From Streptomyces sp. MspMP-M5 (GTDB taxonomy: Bacteria; Actinomycetota; Actinomycetes; Streptomycetales; Streptomycetaceae), in assembly GCF_000373585.1 (NCBI RefSeq), contig NZ_KB891896.1:138842-202841 (forward strand): a DNA stretch of 64,000 bases, written 5' to 3'. A program made the translations under genes and the position numbers. The notes under the pieces are model-generated. The model made no database searches. It was not told the origin of the DNA and saw only the letters and a program-made list of their open reading frames with translations. Below, in pieces: positions 23,665 through 31,556 of this stretch; the first letter of the stretch is position 1, and each line of letters starts with the position of its first letter.

Positions 23665-24354
23665 TCATCGAGTCGCGCCGGTCGTCAGCAGGGCGGTGAT
23701 CTCCGGTACCGACCACCGAGGGTGCACCCCCGGGCACGTGGCGAGGTACTCCGCCGTGCGGAGTACGGACCAGTCGTGTGCGGCGCCGATGCCGGTCCCG
23801 ATCAGGCGCAGATAGGCGGGGGAGGGCGGGTTCGGCGGGACGTCGGTGCTCCGCCAGGGCGCGGTGAACGTCAGGACCGGGTGGCCGTCGAGCCGGCCGG
23901 CGCAGACCAGCGTCTCGTAGCGGCCGGGACCGAGCCGGGCGCGCCCGTGGGCGAGGACCTCCGCCAGATCCAGGTCCGCGGCCGGCTCCCGGAGCATCTC
24001 CTGCGCCGCCACGTCCGAGAACTGAGAGAGCGTCAGAAAGTGGGCATGGGCGGGGATCTCGCCGTCGTCGTCGGGGTCGTAGAAGGCCCGGCCGCCGGTC
24101 CACACCGCGGACTCGGTGGCGAAGTACAGCCGCCCGCGCAGCAGTACCGGCGCGCTGCGCCGCGGCCGCCGGGGATCGCGGCACCCGGGGAACTCCCGCA
24201 GCGCGCCCGGCGGACGGCCGCCGGCGAGGTAGCAGCCGAGCCGTTCGGGGTGGGTGTTGGAGCCGTACGCGGCGTACCAGACATGGGTGACGGGGAGCGG
24301 GCGGGTGGCGTTCCCGCCGGCGTCGAAGGGTTCCGGGGCGCGGGGCGCGGTCAC
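23665..24354 (-). CDS. Gamma-glutamylcyclotransferase-like (AIG2 fold) protein
   Basis: A 229-residue protein. The N-terminal VWYAAYGSNTHPERLGCYL carries the YGSN substrate-binding loop of the GGCT/AIG2 fold, followed by the long insertion typical of the larger actinobacterial members and a mid-protein acidic segment. The fold call is reasonable, but the catalytic glutamate could not be placed with certainty and the substrate is unknown. The GTG at 24354 is the only start that keeps the full fold, though GAAGAG lies very close to it. It is oriented away from the DNA ligase gene, with about 146 bp between the starts. Confidence 0.6.
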   Translation of the reverse strand: MTAPRAPEPFDAGGNATRPLPVTHVWYAAYGSNTHPERLGCYLAGGRPPGALREFPGCRDPRRPRRSAPVLLRGRLYFATESAVWTGGRAFYDPDDDGEIPAHAHFLTLSQFSDVAAQEMLREPAADLDLAEVLAHGRARLGPGRYETLVCAGRLDGHPVLTFTAPWRSTDVPPNPPSPAYLRLIGTGIGAAHDWSVLRTAEYLATCPGVHPRWSVPEITALLTTGATR

Positions 24355-24500
24355 CTCTTCACGGTAGCGCGCGTCTGCGTCGGCATCCGGATTGCCTGGG
24401 CCGATCCGGGCCGTCTGCGCCCTCCGGATCGCCCGGGAACGGCAGGGTGTGCGGACCGTCTGCGGGGGCGGCGGCGGTGTCGCGGAGGCAGGATGACCGT

Positions 24501-26063
24501 ATGCTGCTCGCCGCCCTCGCACGGGTCTCGGCCGAGGTCGCCGCGACGTCGGCCCGGTCGCGGAAGACCGCGTTGCTGGCCGAGTTGTTCCGGGCCGCCG
24601 CTCCGGAGGACGTGCCGGTGGTCATCCCCTACCTGGCCGGGCGGCTGCCCCAGGGCCGGATCGGCGTCGGCTGGAGCGCCCTGCGCGACCCGCCGCCGCC
24701 CGCCGACCGGCCCACCCTCTCCGTCCGCGACGCGGACGCCGCGCTGACCGCCCTGGCCCGGGTCGCCGGCCCCGGCGCGCAGGCCGAACGGCGCCGGCTG
24801 GTCGGGGCGCTGCTGGCCGCCGCCACCGCGCAGGAGCAGCGGTTCCTCCACGGCCTGCTGACCGGCGAGGTCCGGCAGGGCGCCCTGGACGCGCTCGCCG
24901 TCGAGGGGCTCGCCGCCGCCACCGACGCCCCGCCGGACGCGGTACGGCGCGCGGTGATGCTGGCCGGCTCGCTCCCGGACGTCGCCCGGGCGCTGCTCGC
25001 CGAGGGGCCGCCGGCGCTGGCCGGCTTCCGGCTCACCGTCGGCCGGCCGGTCGGGCCGATGCTCGCGCAGACCGCCGCCTCCGTGGACGAGGCGATCGGC
25101 CGGCTCGGCCGCTGCGCCGTCGAGGAGAAGCTCGACGGCATCCGGGTCCAGGTGCACCGGGACGGCCCCGACGTCCGGATCCACACCCGCACCCTCGACG
25201 AGGTCACCGACCGGCTGCCCGAAGTGACCGCCCTCGTCCGGGAGTTGCCCGCCGCGCGCCTCGTTCTCGACGGCGAGGTGATCGGTCTGGACGCGGACGG
25301 GCGCCCGCTGCCGTTCCAGCGGGTCGCCGGCCGGTTCGGCTCCCGGACGGACGTCGCCGCGGCCCGCGCCGCCCTCCCGTTGACCCCGGTCTTCTTCGAC
25401 CTGCTCGCGCTCGGCGACCGCGAGCTGCTGGACCTTCCCGGAGACCGCAGGCACGCCGAACTCGCCGCCGTCGTACCGGAGTCGGCGCGGGTGCGGCGCT
25501 GTGTCGTCGAGGACCCGGACGACCCGGGCGCCCGCGCCGCCGCCGCGGAGTTCTTCGCCGACGCCCTGCGGCGCGGCCACGAGGGTGTCGTGGTCAAGTC
25601 CCTGGACGCGCCCTACGGCGCCGGCCGCCGGGGCGCCGCCTGGCTGAAGGTGAAGCCGGTGCACACCCTGGACCTGGTGGTCCTGGCGGCCGAGTGGGGT
25701 CACGGCCGCCGCACCGGCCGGCTCTCCAACCTGCACCTGGGGGCGCGGGCCGCGGACGGCGGTTTCGTCATGCTCGGCAAGACCTTCAAGGGACTCACCG
25801 ACGCCACCCTCGACTGGCAGACCGAACGGCTCCGGCGGCTGGCGGTGGCGGACGACGGCCATGTGGTGACGGTCCGCCCGGAACTCGTCGTGGAGATCGC
25901 CTACGACGGACTGCAGACCTCGCCGCGCTACCCGGCCGGAATCACCCTCCGGTTCGCCCGCGTGGTGCGCTACCGCGAGGACAAGACGGCCACGGAGGCC
26001 GACACCGTGGAGACGGTACTCGCCGCCCACCGATGGCGTGCGGGAACAGGGAGCGGGCAGTAG
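24501..26063 (+). CDS. ligB: ATP-dependent DNA ligase (LigB-type)
   Basis: A 520-residue ATP-dependent DNA ligase. An N-terminal helical DNA-binding domain (1-190) precedes the adenylation domain. The AMP-accepting lysine is Lys210 in EEKLDGIRVQ (motif I). Motif III-like VFFDLLAL, motif IV EGVVVKS and motif V AAWLKVKP follow, then an OB-fold domain. Streptomycetes use an NAD-dependent ligase for replication, so this is an accessory repair ligase like mycobacterial LigB. GGATGA lies just upstream of the ATG at 24501. No Ku or polymerase gene is adjacent, which argues against an end-joining operon. Confidence 0.9.
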   Translation: MLLAALARVSAEVAATSARSRKTALLAELFRAAAPEDVPVVIPYLAGRLPQGRIGVGWSALRDPPPPADRPTLSVRDADAALTALARVAGPGAQAERRRLVGALLAAATAQEQRFLHGLLTGEVRQGALDALAVEGLAAATDAPPDAVRRAVMLAGSLPDVARALLAEGPPALAGFRLTVGRPVGPMLAQTAASVDEAIGRLGRCAVEEKLDGIRVQVHRDGPDVRIHTRTLDEVTDRLPEVTALVRELPAARLVLDGEVIGLDADGRPLPFQRVAGRFGSRTDVAAARAALPLTPVFFDLLALGDRELLDLPGDRRHAELAAVVPESARVRRCVVEDPDDPGARAAAAEFFADALRRGHEGVVVKSLDAPYGAGRRGAAWLKVKPVHTLDLVVLAAEWGHGRRTGRLSNLHLGARAADGGFVMLGKTFKGLTDATLDWQTERLRRLAVADDGHVVTVRPELVVEIAYDGLQTSPRYPAGITLRFARVVRYREDKTATEADTVETVLAAHRWRAGTGSGQ

Positions 26064-26138
26064 GGAGCGCGGGCGGGGGAGCGGGAAGGGTCGTAGACGG
26101 GACGAAGGGTCGAGGGGGCGAAGGGAGCGGCGGAAGGG

Positions 26139-26660
26139 ATGGCCGGGAAGCGGAGTGCCGGGCTGTTGCTGTACCGCGGTGGCGCGGACGGCGGCACCGA
26201 GGTGCTGTTGGCGCACATGGGCGGCCCGCTGTGGGCCCGCCGGGACGCCGGTGCCTGGTCGGTGCCCAAGGGCGAGTACCTGCCGCCGGAGGAGCCGCTG
26301 GCCGCGGCCCGCCGAGAGTTCGCCGAGGAGCTGGGTACGGCACCGCCGGAGGGGCGGTACGTGCCCCTGGGGGACGTCCGGCAGTCCGGCGGCAAGGTGG
26401 TGACGGTCTGGGCCGTCGAGGCCGACCTCGACCCGGACCGGATCGAGCCGGGCACCTTCGAGATGGAGTGGCCGCGCGGCTCCGGGGTGCTGCGGACCTT
26501 CCCGGAGATCGACCGGGTGGCGTGGTGCACGCCACAGGAGGCGTACGACCGGCTGATCACGGCCCAGCGGGCGTTCCTGGACCGGCTGGCGGACGCCCTC
26601 GCCGGAGGCGGGGCCGGTGACGGCGGGACCGGCGAGGACGGGACCGGCGAGGACCGGTGA
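26139..26660 (+). CDS. Nudix hydrolase
   Basis: A 173-residue Nudix protein. The complete Nudix box spans residues 45-67: Gly45, Glu51, Arg59-Glu60, Glu63-Glu64 and Gly66 are all in place. The N-terminal KRSAGLLLYR and WSVPKGEY resemble the Ap4A/8-oxo-dGTP-cleaving branch. The C-terminal 20 residues are Gly/Glu/Asp repeats of low complexity (GGTGEDGTGEDR). It follows the DNA ligase by 75 bp on the same strand, and a nucleotide-pool-sanitising partner for the repair ligase is an attractive but unproved idea. CGGAAGGG precedes the ATG at 26139. Confidence 0.87.
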   Translation: MAGKRSAGLLLYRGGADGGTEVLLAHMGGPLWARRDAGAWSVPKGEYLPPEEPLAAARREFAEELGTAPPEGRYVPLGDVRQSGGKVVTVWAVEADLDPDRIEPGTFEMEWPRGSGVLRTFPEIDRVAWCTPQEAYDRLITAQRAFLDRLADALAGGGAGDGGTGEDGTGEDR

Positions 26661-26899
26661 CGGTCCGCACCATCGGTACTGCCCCGGATGAGTTCTGCTG
26701 CCGAGGCTGCCCGGGACTGCCCGAGGTTGCCCGCAACGGAGGGAAATGCGCCTGTTTTCGATCGCTTCCGAGCGCCGTTTTTCAGGGCTGCGTCGCTGGT
26801 CCGGGCCGGTTCGGGCCCCTGCGGAGGCCCGTCTCCGCCGCCGGCGCCCGCCCGCGTACGCCGGTGGTGCCGGGTACCGCGGCGCTTAGGCTGGACGGC

Positions 26900-27304
26900 A
26901 TGAGCTCGGAGATGCGGTCGTTGGCGGTCACCCCACTCGTCCAGGAGGACGAGTGCGCGGTGCTGCGGGTCAGCGGTGAGCTGGACCTCCGCACCGAGCA
27001 GGCGTTCCTCGCCGAGGCCCGGTCCGTCGTCTCGGCGGGCCACCGCTTCCTCGTGCTCGATCTGACCGCCCTGCGGTTCTGCGACTCCCGGGGTCTGAGC
27101 TGCCTGCTCGCCCTGGAATGGCTCTGCCGCCGCCTGGAGGGCCGGCTGCTGCTGGCCTCCCTGGGCGTACGGATGCTCAAGCTGCTGATCGGGACGCAGT
27201 CCCTCGGGGTCTTCTCCTGCTATCCGACGGTCGGCCACGCCCTGGCGGCGGTCCCCGACGGCAGCCGTCCGGCGTGGCCGCCGCCCGAGGACCCCGCGGA
27301 CTAG
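26900..27304 (+). CDS. STAS-domain anti-sigma factor antagonist
   Basis: A 134-residue SpoIIAA/RsbV-like protein. The STAS strand-helix pattern is complete: VLRVSGELDLRTEQAFL, then FLVLDLTALRFCDSRGLSCLL. Ser63 in CDSRGL is the conserved phosphorylation site that controls binding to an anti-sigma kinase. The C-terminal tail is Pro-rich. Two RsbW-like ATPases (3123-3623, 12480-12938) are elsewhere in the window, but nothing links them. The ATG at 26900 is the only start that fits the domain, and the 239 bp before it contain no gene. Its stop codon lies inside the stem of the terminator that follows. Confidence 0.85.
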   Translation: MSSEMRSLAVTPLVQEDECAVLRVSGELDLRTEQAFLAEARSVVSAGHRFLVLDLTALRFCDSRGLSCLLALEWLCRRLEGRLLLASLGVRMLKLLIGTQSLGVFSCYPTVGHALAAVPDGSRPAWPPPEDPAD

Positions 27305-27358
27305 GGCGCTTCTGACGGATCTCCGCGGTGTCCACGGAGATCCGTCAGAAGCGCCCTA
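27302..27358. terminator. Bidirectional terminator embracing both stop codons
   Basis: A perfect 24-bp stem (27302-27325 with 27335-27358) closes a 9-nt loop. The outermost 3 bp on each strand are TAG, serving as the stop codons of the STAS gene (plus strand) and of the LysR gene (minus strand). Confidence 0.9.
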
Positions 27359-28477
27359 ACCGCCGGCCGCCCGCGGGCCGGCTGGGCCATGTGGGGGAGC
27401 GGTCACGCCTGTGGGCGAAGCGGCCCGGCCCGACCGCGCTGACCCCTGCGTGTGACGCTCCGGCCGCCCGGACACAGCCCCGGCCCGCGGGCCCGGCACC
27501 GCCTCCGGCATCGCGTCCGGGTCCGGGGCCGGCTCCCCGCCGTCCTCCGGCCACGTCGCCCCAGGCTCCCCGCCGTCCCCCGGCTCCGCCCCCGCCCGTA
27601 GCGCGGCGATCAGTGCCGCGACCGAGGGCCGGGACCGGGCGGCCGCGCCGACCGCCACCACGATGTGCCGCTCGACGGTCTCCCGCAGCGGCACCGCGGC
27701 GATCCCCGCCGACCGCAGCCGCAGCATCAGCCCGGTCAGCGGTGCCACCCCGAGCCCCGCCCCGACCATCGCCAGCGACGTCGCGGTGTCCGTCACCTCG
27801 TGCACCACCCGCGGCTCGCCGCCGGCCCGGCGGCAGGCCGTCCGGATCGCCCGCCCGTAGTACGAGCCGGCCGGCGGCAGGATCCAGTCGTACGCCGCCG
27901 CCCCCGCCAGGGCCAGCGGCGCCGCCTCCCGGGGCGCCCGCCCGGCCGGCACCGCCAGTGAGAACCGCTCGGTGCGCAGCCGCACCAGCTCCACCGCGCC
28001 GTCCCGGGCCAGCGGCGCGTCCGGATAGTCCAGGCCGAGCGCCAGATCCACCCGGCCGGCCAGCACCTCCGCATACGCCTGGTCCACGTCCACCTCGCGG
28101 CCGACCACCCGCAGCTGCGGATGCCGGGCCGCCAGCCGGCGCAGCGCGGGCGGCAGCAGCAGCGCCGCCGCCGTCCCGAACACCCCCAGCCGCAGCCGCC
28201 CGGCCACCTCCCCGCGGGCCCGTTCCAGGGCCGCCACCGCCTCGGCCTGCGCCCCCAGGATCCGCTCGGCATGCACCGCCAGCGTCCGCCCGGCGTCCGT
28301 CAGCTCCACCCGGCGCCCGGCCCGCCGGACCAGCTCGGTGCCGGTGGCCCGTTCCAGCGCGGCGATGTGCAGGGAGACCGCGCCCGGTGTGTAGCCCAGC
28401 GCCGCGGCCGCCGCCGTCATCGTCCGGCTCCGGGTCAGCTCCAGCAGCGTCCGCAGCTGCACCCCCGGCAATTCCAC
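27356..28477 (-). CDS. LysR family transcriptional regulator
   Basis: A 373-residue regulator. The N-terminal winged helix (residues 4-63: LRTLLELTRSRTMTAAAAAL, then TPGAVSLHIAALERATGTEL) and a periplasmic-binding-like effector domain (about 90-295) define the LysR family. The last 75 residues are a Pro/Gly/Glu-rich extension not found in typical members (about 300 residues). Translation starts at GTG 28477. It is divergent from the oxidoreductase-HglS-aldehyde dehydrogenase operon across 219 bp, the classical position of a LysR activator of that operon. The inducer may be pipecolate or aminoadipate, which is inference. Confidence 0.88.
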   Translation of the reverse strand: MELPGVQLRTLLELTRSRTMTAAAAALGYTPGAVSLHIAALERATGTELVRRAGRRVELTDAGRTLAVHAERILGAQAEAVAALERARGEVAGRLRLGVFGTAAALLLPPALRRLAARHPQLRVVGREVDVDQAYAEVLAGRVDLALGLDYPDAPLARDGAVELVRLRTERFSLAVPAGRAPREAAPLALAGAAAYDWILPPAGSYYGRAIRTACRRAGGEPRVVHEVTDTATSLAMVGAGLGVAPLTGLMLRLRSAGIAAVPLRETVERHIVVAVGAAARSRPSVAALIAALRAGAEPGDGGEPGATWPEDGGEPAPDPDAMPEAVPGPRAGAVSGRPERHTQGSARSGRAASPTGVTAPPHGPAGPRAAGG

Positions 28478-28696
28478 GGCGGGACCCTACCCACCGGCCG
28501 CCGGCGCCACCCGCGCCCCGCCAAACCCGCGGATCTCCACCTCTCCTCACAGATCACCTCCAGGGACGCTGCATGGACGGCCGACCCCCGGCCCGTCACC
28601 ATCGAAGGGCACCGTCCCCGCGGCCCCGGCCGCCGGGACGGACCACGGCGTGACGACGTGCCCACCCGACCATGTGACGACGGGAAGGCGGCCCGG

Positions 28697-29905
28697 ATGG
28701 CCCACTCCACGGCTTCGGCCCCCTCGCTCCCCGACCCGCAGCCCGCCCCGCTCCCCGTCTCCGCCGACGTCGTGATCATCGGCGGCGGGGTGATCGGCGC
28801 GAGCATCGCCTTCCACCTGGCCGAGGCGGACGCCGGCCGGGTACTGCTGCTCGAACGCGACCTGCCGGCCGGCGGCTCCTCCGGCAAACCGCTGGGCGGG
28901 GTCCGCGCCCAGTTCTCCGACCCGCTCAACATCCGGCTCGGCCTGCGCAGTCTGGACGCCTGGCGGGACTTCGCCCGCCGCCCCGGCGCCGACATCGGCC
29001 TGCAGACCGTCGGCTACCTCTTCCTCCTCGGCGACGAGACCGCACGCGACACCTTCGCCGCCGGCATCGAGCTCCAGAACGCCCACGGCGTGCCCAGCCG
29101 CCTGATCACCCCGCACGCCGCCCGCGACCTGTGCCCGTACGTCGACCCCGGCACCCTCGTGGCCGCCGCCTTCTCGCCCACCGACGGCTATGCCACCCCC
29201 AAGGCCGCCGTCACCGGCTACCTCCGCGCGGCCCGCCGGCTCGGCGCCACCGTCCGCACCCGCTGCCCCGTCATCGCCATCGACACCGCCGACGGCAGTG
29301 TGCAGGCCGTCCGCACCCCGCACGGCACCGTCCGCACCCGCACCGTGATCTGCTGCGCCGGAGCCTGGTCCGGCGAGGTCGGCGCGCTGGCCGGGGTCGC
29401 CCTCCCGGTCACCCCGCTGCGCCGGCAGATCGCCTTCACCGGGCCGCTGCGCCCCCGCCCGCCCCGCATCCCCTTCACCCTCGACTATGCCTCCACCCTC
29501 TACTTCCACAACGACGGCGCCGACGGACTCCTCCTCGGCCTCTCCGACCCAGCCCAACCGCCCGGCTACGACCGGGAGTTCAGCCGCGAGTGGCTCGCCC
29601 CGTTCCGCGCCGCCGCGGCCCGCCGGGCACCGGCGCTCGCCGGACTGCCGGTCACCGGCGGCTGGGCCGGCCTCTACGAGATGACCCCCGACCGCAACGC
29701 CCTCATCGGCGAGGCCCCGCACCCCGGCCGCTTCCTCTACGCCACCGGCTTCTCCGGCCACGGCTTCCTCCAGGCCCCCGCCGTCGGCGAACTCGTCCGC
29801 GACCTCTACCTGCGCCGCGAACCCTTCCTCGACATCGGCCCGCTCGCCGCCACCCGCTTCGACGGCCGCCACGCCGCCACCCGCCCCGAGGCCCACATCA
29901 TCTGA
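28697..29905 (+). CDS. FAD-dependent amine/pipecolate oxidase (AmaA-like)
   Basis: A 402-residue DAO-family flavoprotein. The N-terminal Rossmann motif is GGGVIGASIAFHLAEADAGR with Glu at the end of the second strand (LLLERD). Then comes KPLGGVRAQF, and at the C-terminus GWAGLYEMTPD and TGFSGHGFLQAPAVGE, typical of glycine/sarcosine/pipecolate oxidases. The next gene encodes HglS and the third an ALDH7-like dehydrogenase. L-Pipecolate oxidation to piperideine-6-carboxylate is therefore the best-fitting reaction. The ATG at 28697 has GGGAAGG upstream. It is the first gene of the operon under the divergent LysR protein. Confidence 0.78.
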   Translation: MAHSTASAPSLPDPQPAPLPVSADVVIIGGGVIGASIAFHLAEADAGRVLLLERDLPAGGSSGKPLGGVRAQFSDPLNIRLGLRSLDAWRDFARRPGADIGLQTVGYLFLLGDETARDTFAAGIELQNAHGVPSRLITPHAARDLCPYVDPGTLVAAAFSPTDGYATPKAAVTGYLRAARRLGATVRTRCPVIAIDTADGSVQAVRTPHGTVRTRTVICCAGAWSGEVGALAGVALPVTPLRRQIAFTGPLRPRPPRIPFTLDYASTLYFHNDGADGLLLGLSDPAQPPGYDREFSREWLAPFRAAAARRAPALAGLPVTGGWAGLYEMTPDRNALIGEAPHPGRFLYATGFSGHGFLQAPAVGELVRDLYLRREPFLDIGPLAATRFDGRHAATRPEAHII

Positions 29906-29934
29906 TCCCGCCCGCGAAGAGGAGAGCAGACCCC

Positions 29935-31347
29935 ATGGCCACGATCCCCACCTGGCGGCTGCGCGCCGCGTTCGCCCGCCGGCTCTCCGCCATGTACGGC
30001 ACCGAAGTGCCCGCCTACACCACCCTCCTGGAGGTCGCCGGGCAGATCAACGACGAGGTCGCCGCCCGCTACCCGGACGCCGGCCGGCTCGGCAGTATCG
30101 ACCGGGTCACCGCCGAACGCCACGGTGCCATCCGCGTCGGCACCCCCGGCGAACTCCGCCAGGCCGCCCAGATCTTCGCCGCCCTCGGCATGCACCCGGT
30201 CGGCTTCTACGACCTCCGGGACGGCGCCGTCGGCGCGGTGCCCGTCGTCTCCACCGCCTTCCGCCCCACCGACCCCGCCGAACTCGACCGCAACCCGTTC
30301 CGGGTCTTCACCTCCCTCCTCACCACCGGCGACCGCCGCTTCTTCGACCCGGACCTGGAGGCCCGCCTCACCGCCTTCCTCGCCCGCCGCCGCCTCTTCC
30401 CGCCCGAACTCCTCGGCCTCGCCGAGCGCGCCGAACGCGAACAGGGCCTGGACGAAGCCGCCGCGGAACGCTTCCTCACCCTCGCCGTCGGCGCGTTCAC
30501 CCTCTCCGCCGAGCCCGTCGACCGCGCCTGGTACGCCGAACTGGAACGGGTCTCCGCGGTCGCCGCCGACATCGGCGGGGTCACCACCACCCACGTCAAC
30601 CACCTCACCCCGCGCGTCCTGGACATCGACGCCCTCTACCGGCGGATGGGGGAGCGCGGCATCACCATGATCGACCGCATCCAGGGGCCGCCGCGCTGGG
30701 CCGGCCCCGACGTCCTGCTGCGCCAGACCTCCTTCCGCGCCCTGGCCGAACCCCGCACCTTCCGCGACCCCGACGGCCGGCTCACCCGCGGTGCGCTGCG
30801 CGTCCGCTTCGGCGAGGTCGAGGCCCGCGGCATCGCCCTGACCCGCACCGGCCGGGCCCGCTACGACGCCCTCATGGCCGAGACCGACCGCCGGATCGCC
30901 GAGCGCCCCGGCACCGATCGGCAGGCGACCGCCCGCGCCGTGTGGCACGACGGCTTCCCCCGCACCGAGGCCGAACTCGCCGCCGAGCGGCTGGCGTTCT
31001 TCACCTACCGCCCGGTGACCGACCGCCCCCGCGACGGCCGCCGCCCGCCCGCCGACCTCCCCGCCCTGCTCGCCGACGGCTGGCTCACCGCCCACCCCCT
31101 CGTCTACGAGGACTTCCTGCCCCGCTCCGCCGCCGGCATCTTCCACTCCAACCTCACCGGCGACGGCACCCGCGACCCGCACCGCGACGGCACCCCCTTC
31201 GACGCCGACCGCCTCTCCGCGGCCCTCGACCGCCCGGTGCTCGACCCGTTCACCGGCTACGCCGCACAGCAGGACCGCTCGCTGCGCCGGGCCCTGGCCG
31301 CCCTGCGGGCCGACGAGGTCCTGGCCGCGCTCCCATCCGATGCCTAG
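29935..31347 (+). CDS. hglS: 2-Oxoadipate dioxygenase/decarboxylase (HglS, DUF1338)
   Basis: A 470-residue VOC-fold enzyme of the DUF1338/YdcJ family. In Pseudomonas putida HglS converts 2-oxoadipate to D-2-hydroxyglutarate in lysine catabolism. Candidate Fe ligands are His63 (HGAIR, with the substrate arginine at 67), His220 (HVNHLTPR) and Glu294 (FGEVEARG). The spacing of His63 and Arg67 mirrors the studied enzyme. Length agrees with the family. AGAGGAGAG lies upstream of the ATG at 29935, 29 nt after the oxidase gene. The TAG stop at 31345-31347 is part of the CTAG at the edge of the mobile element, so insertion happened exactly at the end of the gene. Confidence 0.85.
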   Translation: MATIPTWRLRAAFARRLSAMYGTEVPAYTTLLEVAGQINDEVAARYPDAGRLGSIDRVTAERHGAIRVGTPGELRQAAQIFAALGMHPVGFYDLRDGAVGAVPVVSTAFRPTDPAELDRNPFRVFTSLLTTGDRRFFDPDLEARLTAFLARRRLFPPELLGLAERAEREQGLDEAAAERFLTLAVGAFTLSAEPVDRAWYAELERVSAVAADIGGVTTTHVNHLTPRVLDIDALYRRMGERGITMIDRIQGPPRWAGPDVLLRQTSFRALAEPRTFRDPDGRLTRGALRVRFGEVEARGIALTRTGRARYDALMAETDRRIAERPGTDRQATARAVWHDGFPRTEAELAAERLAFFTYRPVTDRPRDGRRPPADLPALLADGWLTAHPLVYEDFLPRSAAGIFHSNLTGDGTRDPHRDGTPFDADRLSAALDRPVLDPFTGYAAQQDRSLRRALAALRADEVLAALPSDA

Positions 31348-31521
31348 ATGAGTGAGTCCGAAGTCCCGTCGTCCGCCCGAAGGGCGGGCCCCGCGGTGTC
31401 TGGTGCGGTGCATCGCAAGGCGCCGGAGCGGCCTGATAGCGGAGCTATCGGGACGTTTCGGCAACGCGGCGAGGTGCCGCACCAGACACCGCGGGGCAGG
31501 CGGGACTTCGGACTCACTCAT
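31348..31521 (-). mobile_element. MITE-like element, copy 2 (174 bp, CTAG flanks)
   Basis: This has the same length and the same perfect 21-bp termini as 18735-18908, in opposite orientation, and differs at about ten internal positions. CTAG flanks it at 31344-31347 and 31522-31525. In the inner stem, copy 1 has C:G where this copy has T:A (cgcggcgtctgg versus cgcggtgtctgg, with the matching change in the other arm), so pairing is conserved. It separates hglS from the dehydrogenase gene, whose ribosome site begins about 25 bp further on, and could act as a terminator, attenuator or processing site in the operon mRNA. Confidence 0.85.
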
Positions 31522-31556
31522 CTAGTCACCTACCTTGATACACAAGGGAGTTGTCG

